In this document: in pieces, positions 8,172 to 17,629 of the stretch | Layout: the number at the start of each line of letters is the position of its first letter | How positions within the stretch are numbered: the first letter of the stretch is position 1 | NCBI GenBank assembly: GCA_963832355.1 | Contig: CAWHTX010000009.1 | Span: 186,001 to 250,000, forward strand | Direction of reading: 5' to 3' | Source: DATFVA01 sp963832355 | GTDB taxonomy: Bacteria; Bacteroidota; Ignavibacteria; Ignavibacteriales; Ignavibacteriaceae | Length of the DNA stretch: 64,000 nucleotides | Notes under the pieces: generated by a model | The model's database searches: none | What the model was told of the DNA's origin: nothing | What the model saw: the letters and a program-made list of their open reading frames with translations, nothing else | Translations under genes and position numbers: made by a program

Positions 8172-8909
8172 ATGCAAAATAATTTAGAATTAATATCCTC
8201 CGGGATAAGTTTAATTGATGAGGGATGGGGCGGACTTTACAGAGGTTCTAACTATCTTTTAATCGGCGGTCATAAATCCGGTAAAACGAATTTCGGATTG
8301 AAATTTGTACTTGAGGGAGCGGCTCATAATGAACGTTGTCTCTATTTTACCAGTAAAACCCATGAAGAAGTCAATAAACAGGCTGAATGGATGAATCTTA
8401 ATCCGATGGATTTAATTAGTTCCCGGCTGATAACAATTGTCAGGGTAATTCCACCGGACAGGGATTTGCCATCTCATACCCCTGATCAGGACCTTGTTGA
8501 TTATTTTGACGATGTAATAAATACTATCAACGAATATTATCCTACCAGGGTAGTATTCGATGAAATAACTTCATTCATAGGTTTCAGAGATATTACACTA
8601 CTGGAATTAATACTCGATAAGTTCAAACACAATCTTGAAAGTCATAACATAACGAGTATTATTATATCAGCAGAACCTGTTACGGATGCGATGTCTGCTT
8701 TACTGCAGCATCTGGCGGACGTTAGTAACGGGTTAATCTACCTTGATAAAGAAATAAATGACTTATACGGGACAATATCGCTCTTACCTTATATTGAGCA
8801 TAAATCCGGTGAACTTAAGTCAAATTATATCTTTGACAGGGAAAGAGGACTGAAGATTGATCTCTCGGTGCTGGAAAGTTCAGGGAAAAGGAAACAGGTT
8901 AAATTCTAG
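8172..8909 (+). CDS. KaiC-like RecA-superfamily ATPase
   Basis: A 245-residue single-domain ATPase of the KaiC/RadA type. It opens with the family pattern SSGISLIDEGWGGLYRGS, then an intact Walker A (GGHKSGKT, residues 32-39) and Walker B (VVFDE, Asp130-Glu131). Such proteins act as ATP-driven hexameric switches in circadian, gas-vesicle and signalling systems. I cannot name a substrate. It is a clear paralogue of the next gene (same opening, same VRVxPP segment, same FDE-x-x-x-F) but lacks the C-terminal extension. Its place upstream of an exopolysaccharide exporter suggests a regulatory ATPase for secretion; that is inference. Confidence 0.8.
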   Translation: MQNNLELISSGISLIDEGWGGLYRGSNYLLIGGHKSGKTNFGLKFVLEGAAHNERCLYFTSKTHEEVNKQAEWMNLNPMDLISSRLITIVRVIPPDRDLPSHTPDQDLVDYFDDVINTINEYYPTRVVFDEITSFIGFRDITLLELILDKFKHNLESHNITSIIISAEPVTDAMSALLQHLADVSNGLIYLDKEINDLYGTISLLPYIEHKSGELKSNYIFDRERGLKIDLSVLESSGKRKQVKF

Positions 8910-8933
8910 TTTATAATTGCTGTTAACCAAAAT

Positions 8934-10178
8934 ATGGTGCTGAAAAAAATGAAGAAAAAAATACAACTGGTTTCTTCTGGTATCTCAATCGTCGATAATG
9001 CCTGGGGGGGATTTTACAGAGGAGGCACTTACCTTTTAATAGGACCCAGAAAATCAGGAAGGACCCTTCTTGGATTGCAGTTTGCAAAAGAATGTGTGAA
9101 GCAAAAAGAGACCTGTCTTTATTTCACAAGTATGCGGCCAAAGGATCTTATGATACAGGCAGCGTCAATAGACTTTGATCTGCAGCAGCATATGAATCAG
9201 AACCACGTGATTGTTGTTCGAGTTGCTCCCCCCTCAGATCTTGGGGAAGTTGAGAATACCGATGAATTTCTTGTTGAATATCTCCGGGATATAGTGACCG
9301 TAGTGGGGCAGTATCAGCCGAATAAAATGGTATTTGATGAACTTACACCATTCATAAATTTCGTTAACCTTACTCTCCTCCAGGATGTTTTTATAGAAAC
9401 TACCGAGGCAATAGAAAATGAAAGCGTGACAAGTTTATTTGTGCTTGGAGATCCGGCAACTCCTGCCGCCAATTCAATTGCCGATACTCTTGCATTGAAT
9501 TCAACAGGTATTTTGTATTTAAATAAAGACGAGGAAACAGAAGGACTCTCAGGTGGGAAAATAACAATTACACCCAATATCGGGCATACGCAGGGGAAGT
9601 TCAGTGCTCATTATCGTCTTGAACCTTCAACGGGTATAACTGATAACTATTCAGTCCAAAGGAAGAGAACAAAGACTACTGCTGTGACTGAATCAGGATT
9701 GCAATATCAGTCTCTTGCAGATCTTGACGTCCCCGCAGAGAACTTTACCTTTACAAATTTTTATAATCTGAATGATTTTCAGCTTATACTTAATAACCAG
9801 ATTGCCTTATTTCGAAGTACGGGACAGGTATTCACCCTGGTTTCTTTCAAACTTGATCCCGAGGCAGAAAAGGAAGGTCTTCTTACTATTAATCAACTCA
9901 TGAACATCATAAGGCTTTCATCTGACAGGAAAGATAAAATTTGCCTGATTTCAAATAATGTAGTTGTAATGGTAACCAAAGAGGATACCGCGTCATTAAA
10001 TAAATTCATCAGCAGGATCAAAGGTAATCTGCCGCGTAATGACCCTGAATATATTGAAAAAGTAGTCCCTTATATTTCTGTTCTTGGTTTAAGGGTTGAT
10101 GAGACGATTAAAAATGCAGAAGATATGATTAACCGACTAACTTTAAATTCACATACACAAAGTCAGCTTTTCTTCTGA
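8934..10178 (+). CDS. KaiC-like domain with defective Walker A fused to a degenerate GGDEF domain
   Basis: A 414-residue protein. Residues 1-235 are a KaiC-like domain paralogous to the previous gene, but the P-loop reads GPRKSGRT: the essential lysine is Arg43. Walker B is kept (Asp135-Glu136). Residues about 265-410 follow a GGDEF diguanylate-cyclase pattern (L-x-x-Q-I-x-L-F-R-x-T-G-Q-x-F-T-L-V-S-F-K-L-D, later Y-I-S-V-L-G and a final helix), yet the signature loop is SNNVV instead of GGDEF and no RxxD inhibitory site is present. I infer loss of both ATP hydrolysis (or strong weakening) and c-di-GMP synthesis, leaving a binding or scaffolding role, perhaps as a partner of the intact paralogue. 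The exporter gene follows after 11 bases. Confidence 0.78.
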   Translation: MVLKKMKKKIQLVSSGISIVDNAWGGFYRGGTYLLIGPRKSGRTLLGLQFAKECVKQKETCLYFTSMRPKDLMIQAASIDFDLQQHMNQNHVIVVRVAPPSDLGEVENTDEFLVEYLRDIVTVVGQYQPNKMVFDELTPFINFVNLTLLQDVFIETTEAIENESVTSLFVLGDPATPAANSIADTLALNSTGILYLNKDEETEGLSGGKITITPNIGHTQGKFSAHYRLEPSTGITDNYSVQRKRTKTTAVTESGLQYQSLADLDVPAENFTFTNFYNLNDFQLILNNQIALFRSTGQVFTLVSFKLDPEAEKEGLLTINQLMNIIRLSSDRKDKICLISNNVVVMVTKEDTASLNKFISRIKGNLPRNDPEYIEKVVPYISVLGLRVDETIKNAEDMINRLTLNSHTQSQLFF

Positions 10179-10189
10179 TATAAAATGAA

Positions 10190-13039
10190 ATGAATACCCG
10201 TAATGCCATCTTTTTTATCCTCATAAGTTTACTGCTTTATTCCAATCATATAACTGCTCAGCCACAACCTAATACAGAGAAACTGAAAACTGAAGCGCTG
10301 GCTCAGATGAAAAGCGGGCGCTACGGTGAAGCAATCGATTTGTTAAATAATTACATCTCAGCCCGGCCCCAGCAGGCTGAAGGTTACAACCTCAGAGGAC
10401 TGGCATATGAACAAAGGGGACAATATGAACAGGCTGTTTATGACTTTCGGTCTGCCAGAAAGCTCGAACCCGAAAATTCTGATATAAGAAATAACCTTGC
10501 TAAAGCTACTGAACAGTGGTATAAGCTGATTTATAATGAAATTGAGGGATACAAGCGAGAAATTGCTGTCAATCCATCCAGACCTGAAAATTATCTTCAG
10601 ATTGGCAAATTATACAAAAATCTCGGCGAATGGGCGGAAGCAGAATTATGGTACGACAAATATCTTTCTATGGAAAAAGCCTCGCCTGATGAAATTATCA
10701 GGTATACGGAAATCCTGGCTAAAAATAATCATATATCGAAAGGTGAGTCGATATTAAAAAAATATACGGAGGCATATCCTGATGATCAGAGATTATGGTC
10801 GCGTTATGGTTATTTTCTTTTATGGCTCGGCAAAACCAGGACGGCAGTAAATGCTTTCGAAAAAGCCCTTGAACTTAAACCTTTCTTCAAGGAGGCAATG
10901 GATGGCCTGGCACGGGCGAAGGGGAACGGATATATTTATACTTTCAATGATACAGCTAGCTATAAGTACTATAAATATGGCACCACGGGTCCCGGATATG
11001 CTATTGATAATTATTTCCGGAAATTGAGAAGGAATCCTAATGACAGTGAGACAAGGATTAAATTAGTAAACGCTTTGTTGAAAGCCGGAAGATATGAAGA
11101 AGCTTATCAGCAGCTTGAGACCCTAAAAACAAAAGAGGGAAATACAGAAGAGATCAGGAAACTTTCAGCGAAAGTTATATCGGCCAGAGAGAATTATTAT
11201 AAGCAGCAGATTACCGAGTATGAAAAATTATTGAAGGAGAAACCTGGTAACCGGGACATCCTTCTGAAACTTGCAGGCTATTACTCTTCTGCCGGAAAAT
11301 TTTCAGAGGCTGTTGAGATTTATGGAAAATATCTTGTTCTTTATCCTGATGATGCACAGATAAGATTTCTCTACATTCAGAATGCGGCCTGGAACCGCCA
11401 GTATCAGCTGGCTGGTAATGAACTGGATGTAATGATTGTACAATACCCGGACAGTCTGAAATACAAGCTGTTGAGGGCTAAGCTTTATGTCTGGCAGAAT
11501 AAAGATTTGAATGAAGCAGAAAAATTACTGAAAGCTGTATTGATAAAAGAGCCGGATAATTTCGATGCTCTTCTTACGATGGCAATGTTAAATTCACAGC
11601 AGGATAAATTTAAAGATGCTGAATATTATGTCTCTCTTGCAGGAAAGATAAACCCATCAAACGAAGAAATAGCGAGACTCAGCTATGAAATTGAACAGCA
11701 AAAAATTCTTTATAATGAAAATAGTCTTTATTCTTTACTTGAAGAAGCCAGAAAGAGGATAAGTAATAATGACTGTTATGGCGCCCTGGATCTTTATAAT
11801 GAATATAATAGCCGCACATCTCCCTCAGAAAACGTGTTAATAGAAGAGGCAGACGCATACGTCTGTGTGAAGGAATATCGATCTGCAATTGATATTTATA
11901 ACAGTCTGCTCAATAATCGATACGATTACGATATTGCAAAGAAAAAAGCCAAAGTGATTTTCTGGAGTAACAATCCGGGCCAGGCATTAAGAGAATTTGA
12001 AGACCTTTACGCCCGTAATTCCTCAGACTCAGAAGTTCGGATGTACATTGGAGACTGCTATATGCAGTTGAAGGAGTACACCAAGGCCAGAAAAATCTAT
12101 AACGAACTAATTGCCGAGTACCCCGGGTCAAACCTGATTAAAACCAGACTTGGGTGGTTAGGTGAAGGACGGGGGAATGTATTCTCCATAAGCATCCCGG
12201 CTTATTTTCTTGTAAATCCCGAGGCATCTTATTATTTCGATAATTATGATTTTAAGTATTCAGTTCAAAGTCTTTTACTTGAGACCGGTCTCAATAATTA
12301 TGTGTCGATCGGGGTCTCTGCGCAGCGAGGTGAAATCGATACTGCCTCCAGCAGATTAAATTTTTATACTATTAAAGGATTGGTTTCTCTCAGGTTCAGC
12401 AGGATATTTTCAATGGGTTTATCTGCCGGTGAAACCTTCTTTGAAAATAATGAAAAATTAACTGTAGGCTCAGCATACTTGAAGACAGAAGATAAAAATT
12501 ATAATGCCAGACTTGATTACATTTCACAGGATGCTGCCCGGGTTCTCTATTCACCTCTGTTGGTTTACAAGAGGCTGAGAGCCGATATGGTAAGACTGAG
12601 CGGTCAATACCAGAGTGAATCCGGACTATTGGCTTCCGGATACTTTAGCTATTATTTTGTATCAGATCAGAACCAGGGAAATAACTTTCAGTTGAGGATC
12701 GGTAAACGGTTTGGTGAGCTTTCGGCCGGTTATGAGTTTTATTATCTTAGTTTTAAAGACTCCACAAGATTTTATTACTCTCCTGATAATTTTGAATCTC
12801 ACAGCCTGTGGGGAGAATGGAATATCGTAGAGAATAAGAATAATGAAGTTAAGCTCGGCGGCAGGGTGGGAGTAATTCCCCGGAATAATTTCATCCTGAG
12901 GGAAGCTTTCATTTCTGCGAGACTGCTTCTGGCTGACCACTTTACATTACAGGGAAGATTGAGTACGGGGAGTACAGTAAGACAAAATACCGGGTATAGT
13001 TCCGCATCATTCAACATAGCTGCTTACTGGATATTTTGA
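10190..13039 (+). CDS. TPR-repeat outer-membrane beta-barrel protein, exopolysaccharide-exporter-like
   Basis: A 949-residue protein with a signal peptide (cut near AQPQP, residue 24), TPR repeats from about 30 to 660, and a C-terminal beta-barrel of roughly 270 residues ending in aromatic AYWIF, as outer-membrane barrels do. TPR helices are clear (for example A-I-D-L-L-N-x-Y-I near 50 and A-V-N-A-F-E-K-A-L-E-L-K-P near 220). The layout (periplasmic TPR scaffold plus porin) is that of BcsC, PgaA and PelB, which guide secreted polysaccharides across the periplasm and outer membrane; the barrel also resembles the YaiO type. With the GT2 synthase next door, export of an exopolysaccharide is the best reading. 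Confidence 0.82.
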   Translation: MNTRNAIFFILISLLLYSNHITAQPQPNTEKLKTEALAQMKSGRYGEAIDLLNNYISARPQQAEGYNLRGLAYEQRGQYEQAVYDFRSARKLEPENSDIRNNLAKATEQWYKLIYNEIEGYKREIAVNPSRPENYLQIGKLYKNLGEWAEAELWYDKYLSMEKASPDEIIRYTEILAKNNHISKGESILKKYTEAYPDDQRLWSRYGYFLLWLGKTRTAVNAFEKALELKPFFKEAMDGLARAKGNGYIYTFNDTASYKYYKYGTTGPGYAIDNYFRKLRRNPNDSETRIKLVNALLKAGRYEEAYQQLETLKTKEGNTEEIRKLSAKVISARENYYKQQITEYEKLLKEKPGNRDILLKLAGYYSSAGKFSEAVEIYGKYLVLYPDDAQIRFLYIQNAAWNRQYQLAGNELDVMIVQYPDSLKYKLLRAKLYVWQNKDLNEAEKLLKAVLIKEPDNFDALLTMAMLNSQQDKFKDAEYYVSLAGKINPSNEEIARLSYEIEQQKILYNENSLYSLLEEARKRISNNDCYGALDLYNEYNSRTSPSENVLIEEADAYVCVKEYRSAIDIYNSLLNNRYDYDIAKKKAKVIFWSNNPGQALREFEDLYARNSSDSEVRMYIGDCYMQLKEYTKARKIYNELIAEYPGSNLIKTRLGWLGEGRGNVFSISIPAYFLVNPEASYYFDNYDFKYSVQSLLLETGLNNYVSIGVSAQRGEIDTASSRLNFYTIKGLVSLRFSRIFSMGLSAGETFFENNEKLTVGSAYLKTEDKNYNARLDYISQDAARVLYSPLLVYKRLRADMVRLSGQYQSESGLLASGYFSYYFVSDQNQGNNFQLRIGKRFGELSAGYEFYYLSFKDSTRFYYSPDNFESHSLWGEWNIVENKNNEVKLGGRVGVIPRNNFILREAFISARLLLADHFTLQGRLSTGSTVRQNTGYSSASFNIAAYWIF

Positions 13040-13102
13040 CAAATTAAGCGAAATTTATAAGTCATTTTTGGTCAGGTTTTTTACAAAAAACCCCATTTTC
13101 CC

Positions 13103-13123
13103 CTTGTATAAATTTGATACAAG
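13103..13123. promoter_or_regulatory. Inverted repeat between exporter and synthase genes
   Basis: CTTGTAT and ATACAAG form 7-base arms around AAATTTG, 63 bases after the exporter gene and 120 before the synthase. It lacks a T-run, so an operator or weak attenuator fits better than a terminator. The rest of the 204-base gap (13040-13243) shows no gene. Confidence 0.35.
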
Positions 13124-13243
13124 TAATTAAATTCAGTGCACTTACATATGGTCAAATGTGAGAATTTCAGGTATTCTTATGTGATTGCTGATGGCACCAT
13201 AATTGTATTTTTTAATGATATTTGAGGGTTTTTAGTACCAGCT

Positions 13244-14644
13244 ATGCAGATGAAAAAGAAGTTAATAAGGACCCCTATTATTGTAGATAATAATGGAATC
13301 TCCAATGGCAGGGAAAATCTTAAGAGGAAATATTTCCGCAGAATTCTTCTAAGCGGGATTTTCTCATTGATTCTGCTGCTAGTTATAATTTTTACCCTTC
13401 CTGAAACAGTTTTATCAATCAGTTCCCTTCTAGAATATGCAACAATTGTAGCTCTGGTAATTTTTCTTTTTGTCCTGCTTCTGAGATATTTTGGTATACT
13501 CAGTATGGCATACCTTTATCTTAATGAATATACATTCAAGACCTCGAGGAATTATTTCCCGTTTGTTTCTATAATCGTCCCGGTTTTTAACGAGGCCCGC
13601 GTGATAAAGGAATCAATAAATTCCCTGTTGGAACTTGATTACTCAAATTATGAAATTATCATCGTGAATGATGGCTCAACTGACAACACCAGGGAAGTTG
13701 CTGAAAACCTGGTAGGTTACCGTAAAGGCAGACTCACTGATATCAAAGTGTCGCTTATAAACCAGCCTAACGGCGGAAAATCGCGCGCTTTAAATGCAGG
13801 TATTAAGCACTCAAGCGCTGAAATTATTTTATGTATGGACGGAGACTCCCAGCTTTCTCCTGAGGCTGTGAAATTTGCGGTCAGACATTTTCAAAATCCT
13901 GAGATAGGCGCCGTAGCCGGTAATGTAAAAGTACTAAATCGTAGAAAATTTTTAACTGACCTTCAGGCCTTGGAGTATATTGAAGGACTGAACATGGCGA
14001 GAAGCGCTCAGAGCTTTATCAGACTGGTCAATATAATACCTGGTCCAATCGGTATTTTCAGGAGAAAAGCTCTGGTTGAATCAGGTTACTACTCAAACGA
14101 TACCTTTGCTGAAGATGCTGATCTGACGTTAAAGATACTGGCTAACGGCTGGAAAATATATTATGAACCTGCTTCTGTATCCTACACTGAGGCACCGTCC
14201 AGCCTCCAGCAGCTTTTGAAGCAGAGGTACAGATGGACCAGAGGTATTATTCAATCGATCCGGAAGCATAAAAGATTGATGATAAATCCATCAATTAATT
14301 TCGGCGATACTTTTATTTTATGGACAATGTTTTACGAAGCTTTGATCTGGCCGGCAATGAACATAGCGGCAAATGCTTTCTTTATAATTGCTGCAGTAGC
14401 TTTTGGGTTTTCGTATCTGATTTTTTTCTGGTGGGCCGGGCTGGCTCTGCTCGACTTTATCACTGCATTATATTGTATCTCTGTCGAAAAAGAAGAGTTT
14501 CGTCTGGTCGCATACGCTATTATTTATAGAATGTTTTTTATTCTTATTATCGACATATGCAAAGCAATGTCGACAATTGAGGAATTTCTCGGCATAAGAA
14601 TGGGCTGGGGAAAACTGGAGAGAGTGGGCACTGCAAAAGTGTGA
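13244..14644 (+). CDS. Processive family 2 glycosyltransferase (polysaccharide synthase)
   Basis: Inner-membrane synthase of 466 residues. Two N-terminal membrane spans (about 33-52 and 65-85) are followed by a GT2 domain: VPVFNEA, VNDGSTD, the metal-binding DGDS (Asp199, Asp201), GPIGIFR, the catalytic base in FAEDADLT (Asp291), and the processive QxxRW motif (Gln327-Arg330-Trp331). Further spans lie near 350-410 and 430-450. This is the PgaC/IcaA/BcsA type, which polymerises a beta-linked sugar and extrudes it. PgaC-like length and the GPxxxFR form suggest an amino sugar such as GlcNAc, but the substrate is not proved. No PilZ domain is attached. It heads a run of five genes. Confidence 0.88.
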   Translation: MQMKKKLIRTPIIVDNNGISNGRENLKRKYFRRILLSGIFSLILLLVIIFTLPETVLSISSLLEYATIVALVIFLFVLLLRYFGILSMAYLYLNEYTFKTSRNYFPFVSIIVPVFNEARVIKESINSLLELDYSNYEIIIVNDGSTDNTREVAENLVGYRKGRLTDIKVSLINQPNGGKSRALNAGIKHSSAEIILCMDGDSQLSPEAVKFAVRHFQNPEIGAVAGNVKVLNRRKFLTDLQALEYIEGLNMARSAQSFIRLVNIIPGPIGIFRRKALVESGYYSNDTFAEDADLTLKILANGWKIYYEPASVSYTEAPSSLQQLLKQRYRWTRGIIQSIRKHKRLMINPSINFGDTFILWTMFYEALIWPAMNIAANAFFIIAAVAFGFSYLIFFWWAGLALLDFITALYCISVEKEEFRLVAYAIIYRMFFILIIDICKAMSTIEEFLGIRMGWGKLERVGTAKV

Positions 14645-14677
14645 GGTTATTATTATGTTTTTTTTGAGGGAAAATAA

Positions 14678-15124
14678 ATGGAATTAATTCCTATACTGTC
14701 AACTATCATACTGGTTGCGACAATATGTACTTTCATACTGGCAATCGGTGCATATATTCTTTACAAGATCAGGGAGAGAAGAGGCGAACAGCTTCCGCAG
14801 ACTCCGCCTTCATCCGTTCGTGCAGAACTGGTGACCCCGGATGAATCAGAATACAGAGGCCGTGAATATGTTCGTCCCGAACATATGAATGTTCCTGTTG
14901 AACCCCATCAGGTAAGGAAATCCTCCCGCCCCGGTGTATACACTGGCAGCAGGGAAGACCAGAGCGCTAAATCTGGATATTACCCTGAAACTGAGAGAGA
15001 AGCCGTCAAGTATGAAAGAGTAAAGACTGAAAGAACCACGGGTAAAAAATTTCTGAAGTACACCAGTGAAGGGTATGTGCCTACAGAGGAAGACAAAAAT
15101 CCCGGTGTATTAAAGTGGCGGTAA
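14678..15124 (+). CDS. Small membrane-anchored protein with disordered tail
   Basis: A 148-residue protein: one N-terminal membrane span (about 8-30, ending KIRERR) followed by a charged, proline-rich region without predictable fold. Positive residues after the span suggest the tail is cytoplasmic. I recognise no domain. A GAGGG site supports the ATG. It overlaps the next gene by ten bases, so it is translationally coupled to the NodB-like protein and probably works with the synthase. Confidence 0.7.
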   Translation: MELIPILSTIILVATICTFILAIGAYILYKIRERRGEQLPQTPPSSVRAELVTPDESEYRGREYVRPEHMNVPVEPHQVRKSSRPGVYTGSREDQSAKSGYYPETEREAVKYERVKTERTTGKKFLKYTSEGYVPTEEDKNPGVLKWR

Positions 15125-17013
15125 AAGAGACTAATAAAAGAAATGTCTCTCAGGCAGGAATAATTATCTCAGGAATCCTGATTCTCCTGGGAGCTGTGCT
15201 TGTTTATCTTTATGTTCTTCAGGGGGTATTTGGAAGATTCGATGCAAAAGAATTGATTCCCGATACAAAGGCTGTGGGTGATGTATTTTCGGGTAAAAAA
15301 CCTGCAGCAGCCATCCTCTATTCAACTTATACAGAAAATATTTTCCCTGAAGGCAGTACCTGGCTGAACGATAATATTAATACATGGAAGAAGTTCCTTG
15401 ATAATAATCAAATCGGCTATGATATTATTTCTGATGCTTCTATAGAAACCGGAAAATTAAAAAATTACAAAATGCTTGTCCTTCCCGGCTCCAAATCGTT
15501 AAGCGATAAAGAAATAATTCAAATAAAAAAATTCCTTGAGACCGGCGGAAGCGTGTTTGCTACAAGTGGGACAGCTTCTTACTCTAATGACGGTAAATGG
15601 AGAGGATGGGATTTTCTGAATAATGTTTTTGGAATAAATTTTACATCCGAAATAAGTGATTCCAACAAAACCGGAATTCATACACTGCGCGGAGGACTTC
15701 CGCTGACAGCTAATATTCCTACCGGTTTCCCCATGCAGATAGCTACCTGGGATAAGCCTATGGCTGTTGAGGTTCTCGATCCGCGTACTACACAGGTAAG
15801 CTTCTGGTATAATTACAGAACTCAGGGTGGACTGGTACGTCAACAGATTAAAAAGACAGCAGGTATAGTTTACGGGAATTATGGTAAAGGCAGATTCATA
15901 TGGATGGGTTTTGAAATTAATTCTGTAATTGGTGTGCAGGAGGATTACGTATATTTTGATCGATTATTCAGAAACTCCTGCAACTGGCTGACTTATATTC
16001 CGATTGCTTATATACAGGAGTGGCCGAACGGCTATGATGCCGCAGCAATCATTGCGCCCGAGCTTTCAAATGAGATACAAAATATTACAAATATTTTCGG
16101 GTATCTGACTAAAGAAAATGTGAAGGCGACTTTTTTTGTTGATCCCGACAAAGCTGAGTATAATCCACAACTCATAAGTACATTAACAAGGTACGGTGAA
16201 GTTTCGGCTGTTGGCGATGTTGGTTACCTTGCGTCCGTCAATGATACAAATAATTCTTTGTATGATTACGAGACTCAATTCAAAATATTGAACAGCTCCA
16301 GACAGAAACTTGAGTCAATTACAGGCAGCAGTATCTCGGGTTTTCTACCATTTTATGGACTATTTAATCAGAAAACTATAAAAGCTGCTTTGGATGCAGG
16401 TTATAAATACTTACTTACTGATTCATTAACCGATCGTTCAGTACCAAGGACAGAAATCAGGGGTGATAAAAGATTAATCATCATGACAAAAACTGCGAGA
16501 GACGATTACGAGGTGATAAGGGATTTCGGACTAACTGATCCGGATTATCAATTTTATACCTATCAGGAGGATATAGACCGGGTTTTGTTCGAAGGTGGAA
16601 TGTACGTGTATAAGCTCCATTCAGAATATCAGTGTAAGCCTGAATATGTTTCTGTCGTTGGTGATGTTATAAAAGATTTAAAGAAAAAGAATTTCTGGAT
16701 AACTACCGGATCTGAAATCCGGAAATGGTATGCTAAAAAGGATTATGTTGAGATCAGGATAAACAGACGAGGTAATACCCGTATTGTACTGAATATCTCT
16801 AACCCGGGCGATCAACAGATTAATGATCTTGTTGTTGATGTCCTTTTAAATGATCCTGCTGAAAATATATCTATCAGTACAGAGATAATTGGTACTAAAA
16901 TCCCCATCATCAGACATGAGAAGATGAGTAAAAATCTACAACTATTGATAAATAACCTGGAGGGGAAAGAATCCAGAATATATTATATCGATTATGATAA
17001 GGTGAACGTTTAG
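15115..17013 (+). CDS. Anchored amidotransferase-like/NodB-like protein lacking catalytic residues
   Basis: A 632-residue protein from a GTG at 15115. An N-terminal span (about 14-36) anchors it, with the rest probably periplasmic. Residues about 60-290 look like the Rossmann-type glutamine-amidotransferase fold (MLVLPGSKSLSDKE, then F-L-E-T-G-G-S-V-F-A-T). Residues about 305-560 follow the NodB polysaccharide-deacetylase pattern: KATFFVDPD, FLPFYGLFN, a GYKYLLTDS strand and YKLHSE. However the metal-binding TFDDG is replaced by IIAPE and the HxxxH motif by AVGDVGYL, so no deacetylase activity is expected. It may bind polysaccharide or regulate export. It is a tandem paralogue of the next, broken gene. 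Confidence 0.72.
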   Translation: MAVKETNKRNVSQAGIIISGILILLGAVLVYLYVLQGVFGRFDAKELIPDTKAVGDVFSGKKPAAAILYSTYTENIFPEGSTWLNDNINTWKKFLDNNQIGYDIISDASIETGKLKNYKMLVLPGSKSLSDKEIIQIKKFLETGGSVFATSGTASYSNDGKWRGWDFLNNVFGINFTSEISDSNKTGIHTLRGGLPLTANIPTGFPMQIATWDKPMAVEVLDPRTTQVSFWYNYRTQGGLVRQQIKKTAGIVYGNYGKGRFIWMGFEINSVIGVQEDYVYFDRLFRNSCNWLTYIPIAYIQEWPNGYDAAAIIAPELSNEIQNITNIFGYLTKENVKATFFVDPDKAEYNPQLISTLTRYGEVSAVGDVGYLASVNDTNNSLYDYETQFKILNSSRQKLESITGSSISGFLPFYGLFNQKTIKAALDAGYKYLLTDSLTDRSVPRTEIRGDKRLIIMTKTARDDYEVIRDFGLTDPDYQFYTYQEDIDRVLFEGGMYVYKLHSEYQCKPEYVSVVGDVIKDLKKKNFWITTGSEIRKWYAKKDYVEIRINRRGNTRIVLNISNPGDQQINDLVVDVLLNDPAENISISTEIIGTKIPIIRHEKMSKNLQLLINNLEGKESRIYYIDYDKVNV

Positions 17014-17032
17014 TTCTTCGGCATATATTTCA

Positions 17033-17629
17033 ATGAAAAAACATCATTTTATATTGTTAATTTTGATAGCCGGATTATGGACAGCAATTATCTTTCCGGC
17101 TGGAGAGGGTAGTATCAAAATTGCTTTGATTTATCCTTCCCTTACTAAAGATATACTTTATAAAAAAAATCCCGCATTTAAACCCACTGAGGATTGGGAA
17201 CTTTTTTTTCTGAGCCGGAATTATGATTATGAAATGCATGATGATTCTGACATCGATGAGATCGGCAGTGATATTGATGTTGTGGTAATACCATCAATGG
17301 AAGTAGTGAGCGAGGGTATGCTCAATGAGCTTGAGCAGCTGATGGAAGAGGGAAAGGGCTTATTGCTGACAGGAAATTTCGCGGAATTTGATGAAAATGG
17401 GGACAGGCGAACCAGAGAGAATAATGATTTTCTGCATTTTGAAATTAAAGTTGTAAGCAAAAATGAGAAATTATCTATAAATCATTTTCTTGAAGGAGGC
17501 ACACCTTTTACAGATCGGATTGAAACCAGGACAAAAAATACTTCTTTCCTTCAGCAGTTCTCTATTTTATGCCAGCGATTTATCAGGTGGTTCACATCCC
17601 GAAGGAAGTTATCTGCTGCCCGGTTATGA
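17033..17629 (+). CDS. NodB-like paralogue, N-terminal fragment of a frameshifted gene
   Basis: This fragment has a signal peptide (MKKHHFILLILIAGLWTAII) and the first part of the same amidotransferase-like domain as the preceding gene (DVVVIPSMEVVSEGM, then GKGLLLTGNF). Homology to the upstream paralogue stops near 17520 (GGTPFTDR); the remaining 36 codons are out-of-frame readthrough. The matching continuation lies in the +1 frame (17490-18635). This is either a true disabling mutation, a sequencing or assembly error, or much less likely recoding. Confidence 0.65.
   Translation: MKKHHFILLILIAGLWTAIIFPAGEGSIKIALIYPSLTKDILYKKNPAFKPTEDWELFFLSRNYDYEMHDDSDIDEIGSDIDVVVIPSMEVVSEGMLNELEQLMEEGKGLLLTGNFAEFDENGDRRTRENNDFLHFEIKVVSKNEKLSINHFLEGGTPFTDRIETRTKNTSFLQQFSILCQRFIRWFTSRRKLSAARL

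Noticed and set aside
17490..17525. Programmed +1 frameshifting in the NodB-like gene
   Set aside because: No slippery motif, stimulatory stop or RNA structure is apparent at the junction, and the intact upstream paralogue needs none; mutation or sequence error is simpler.
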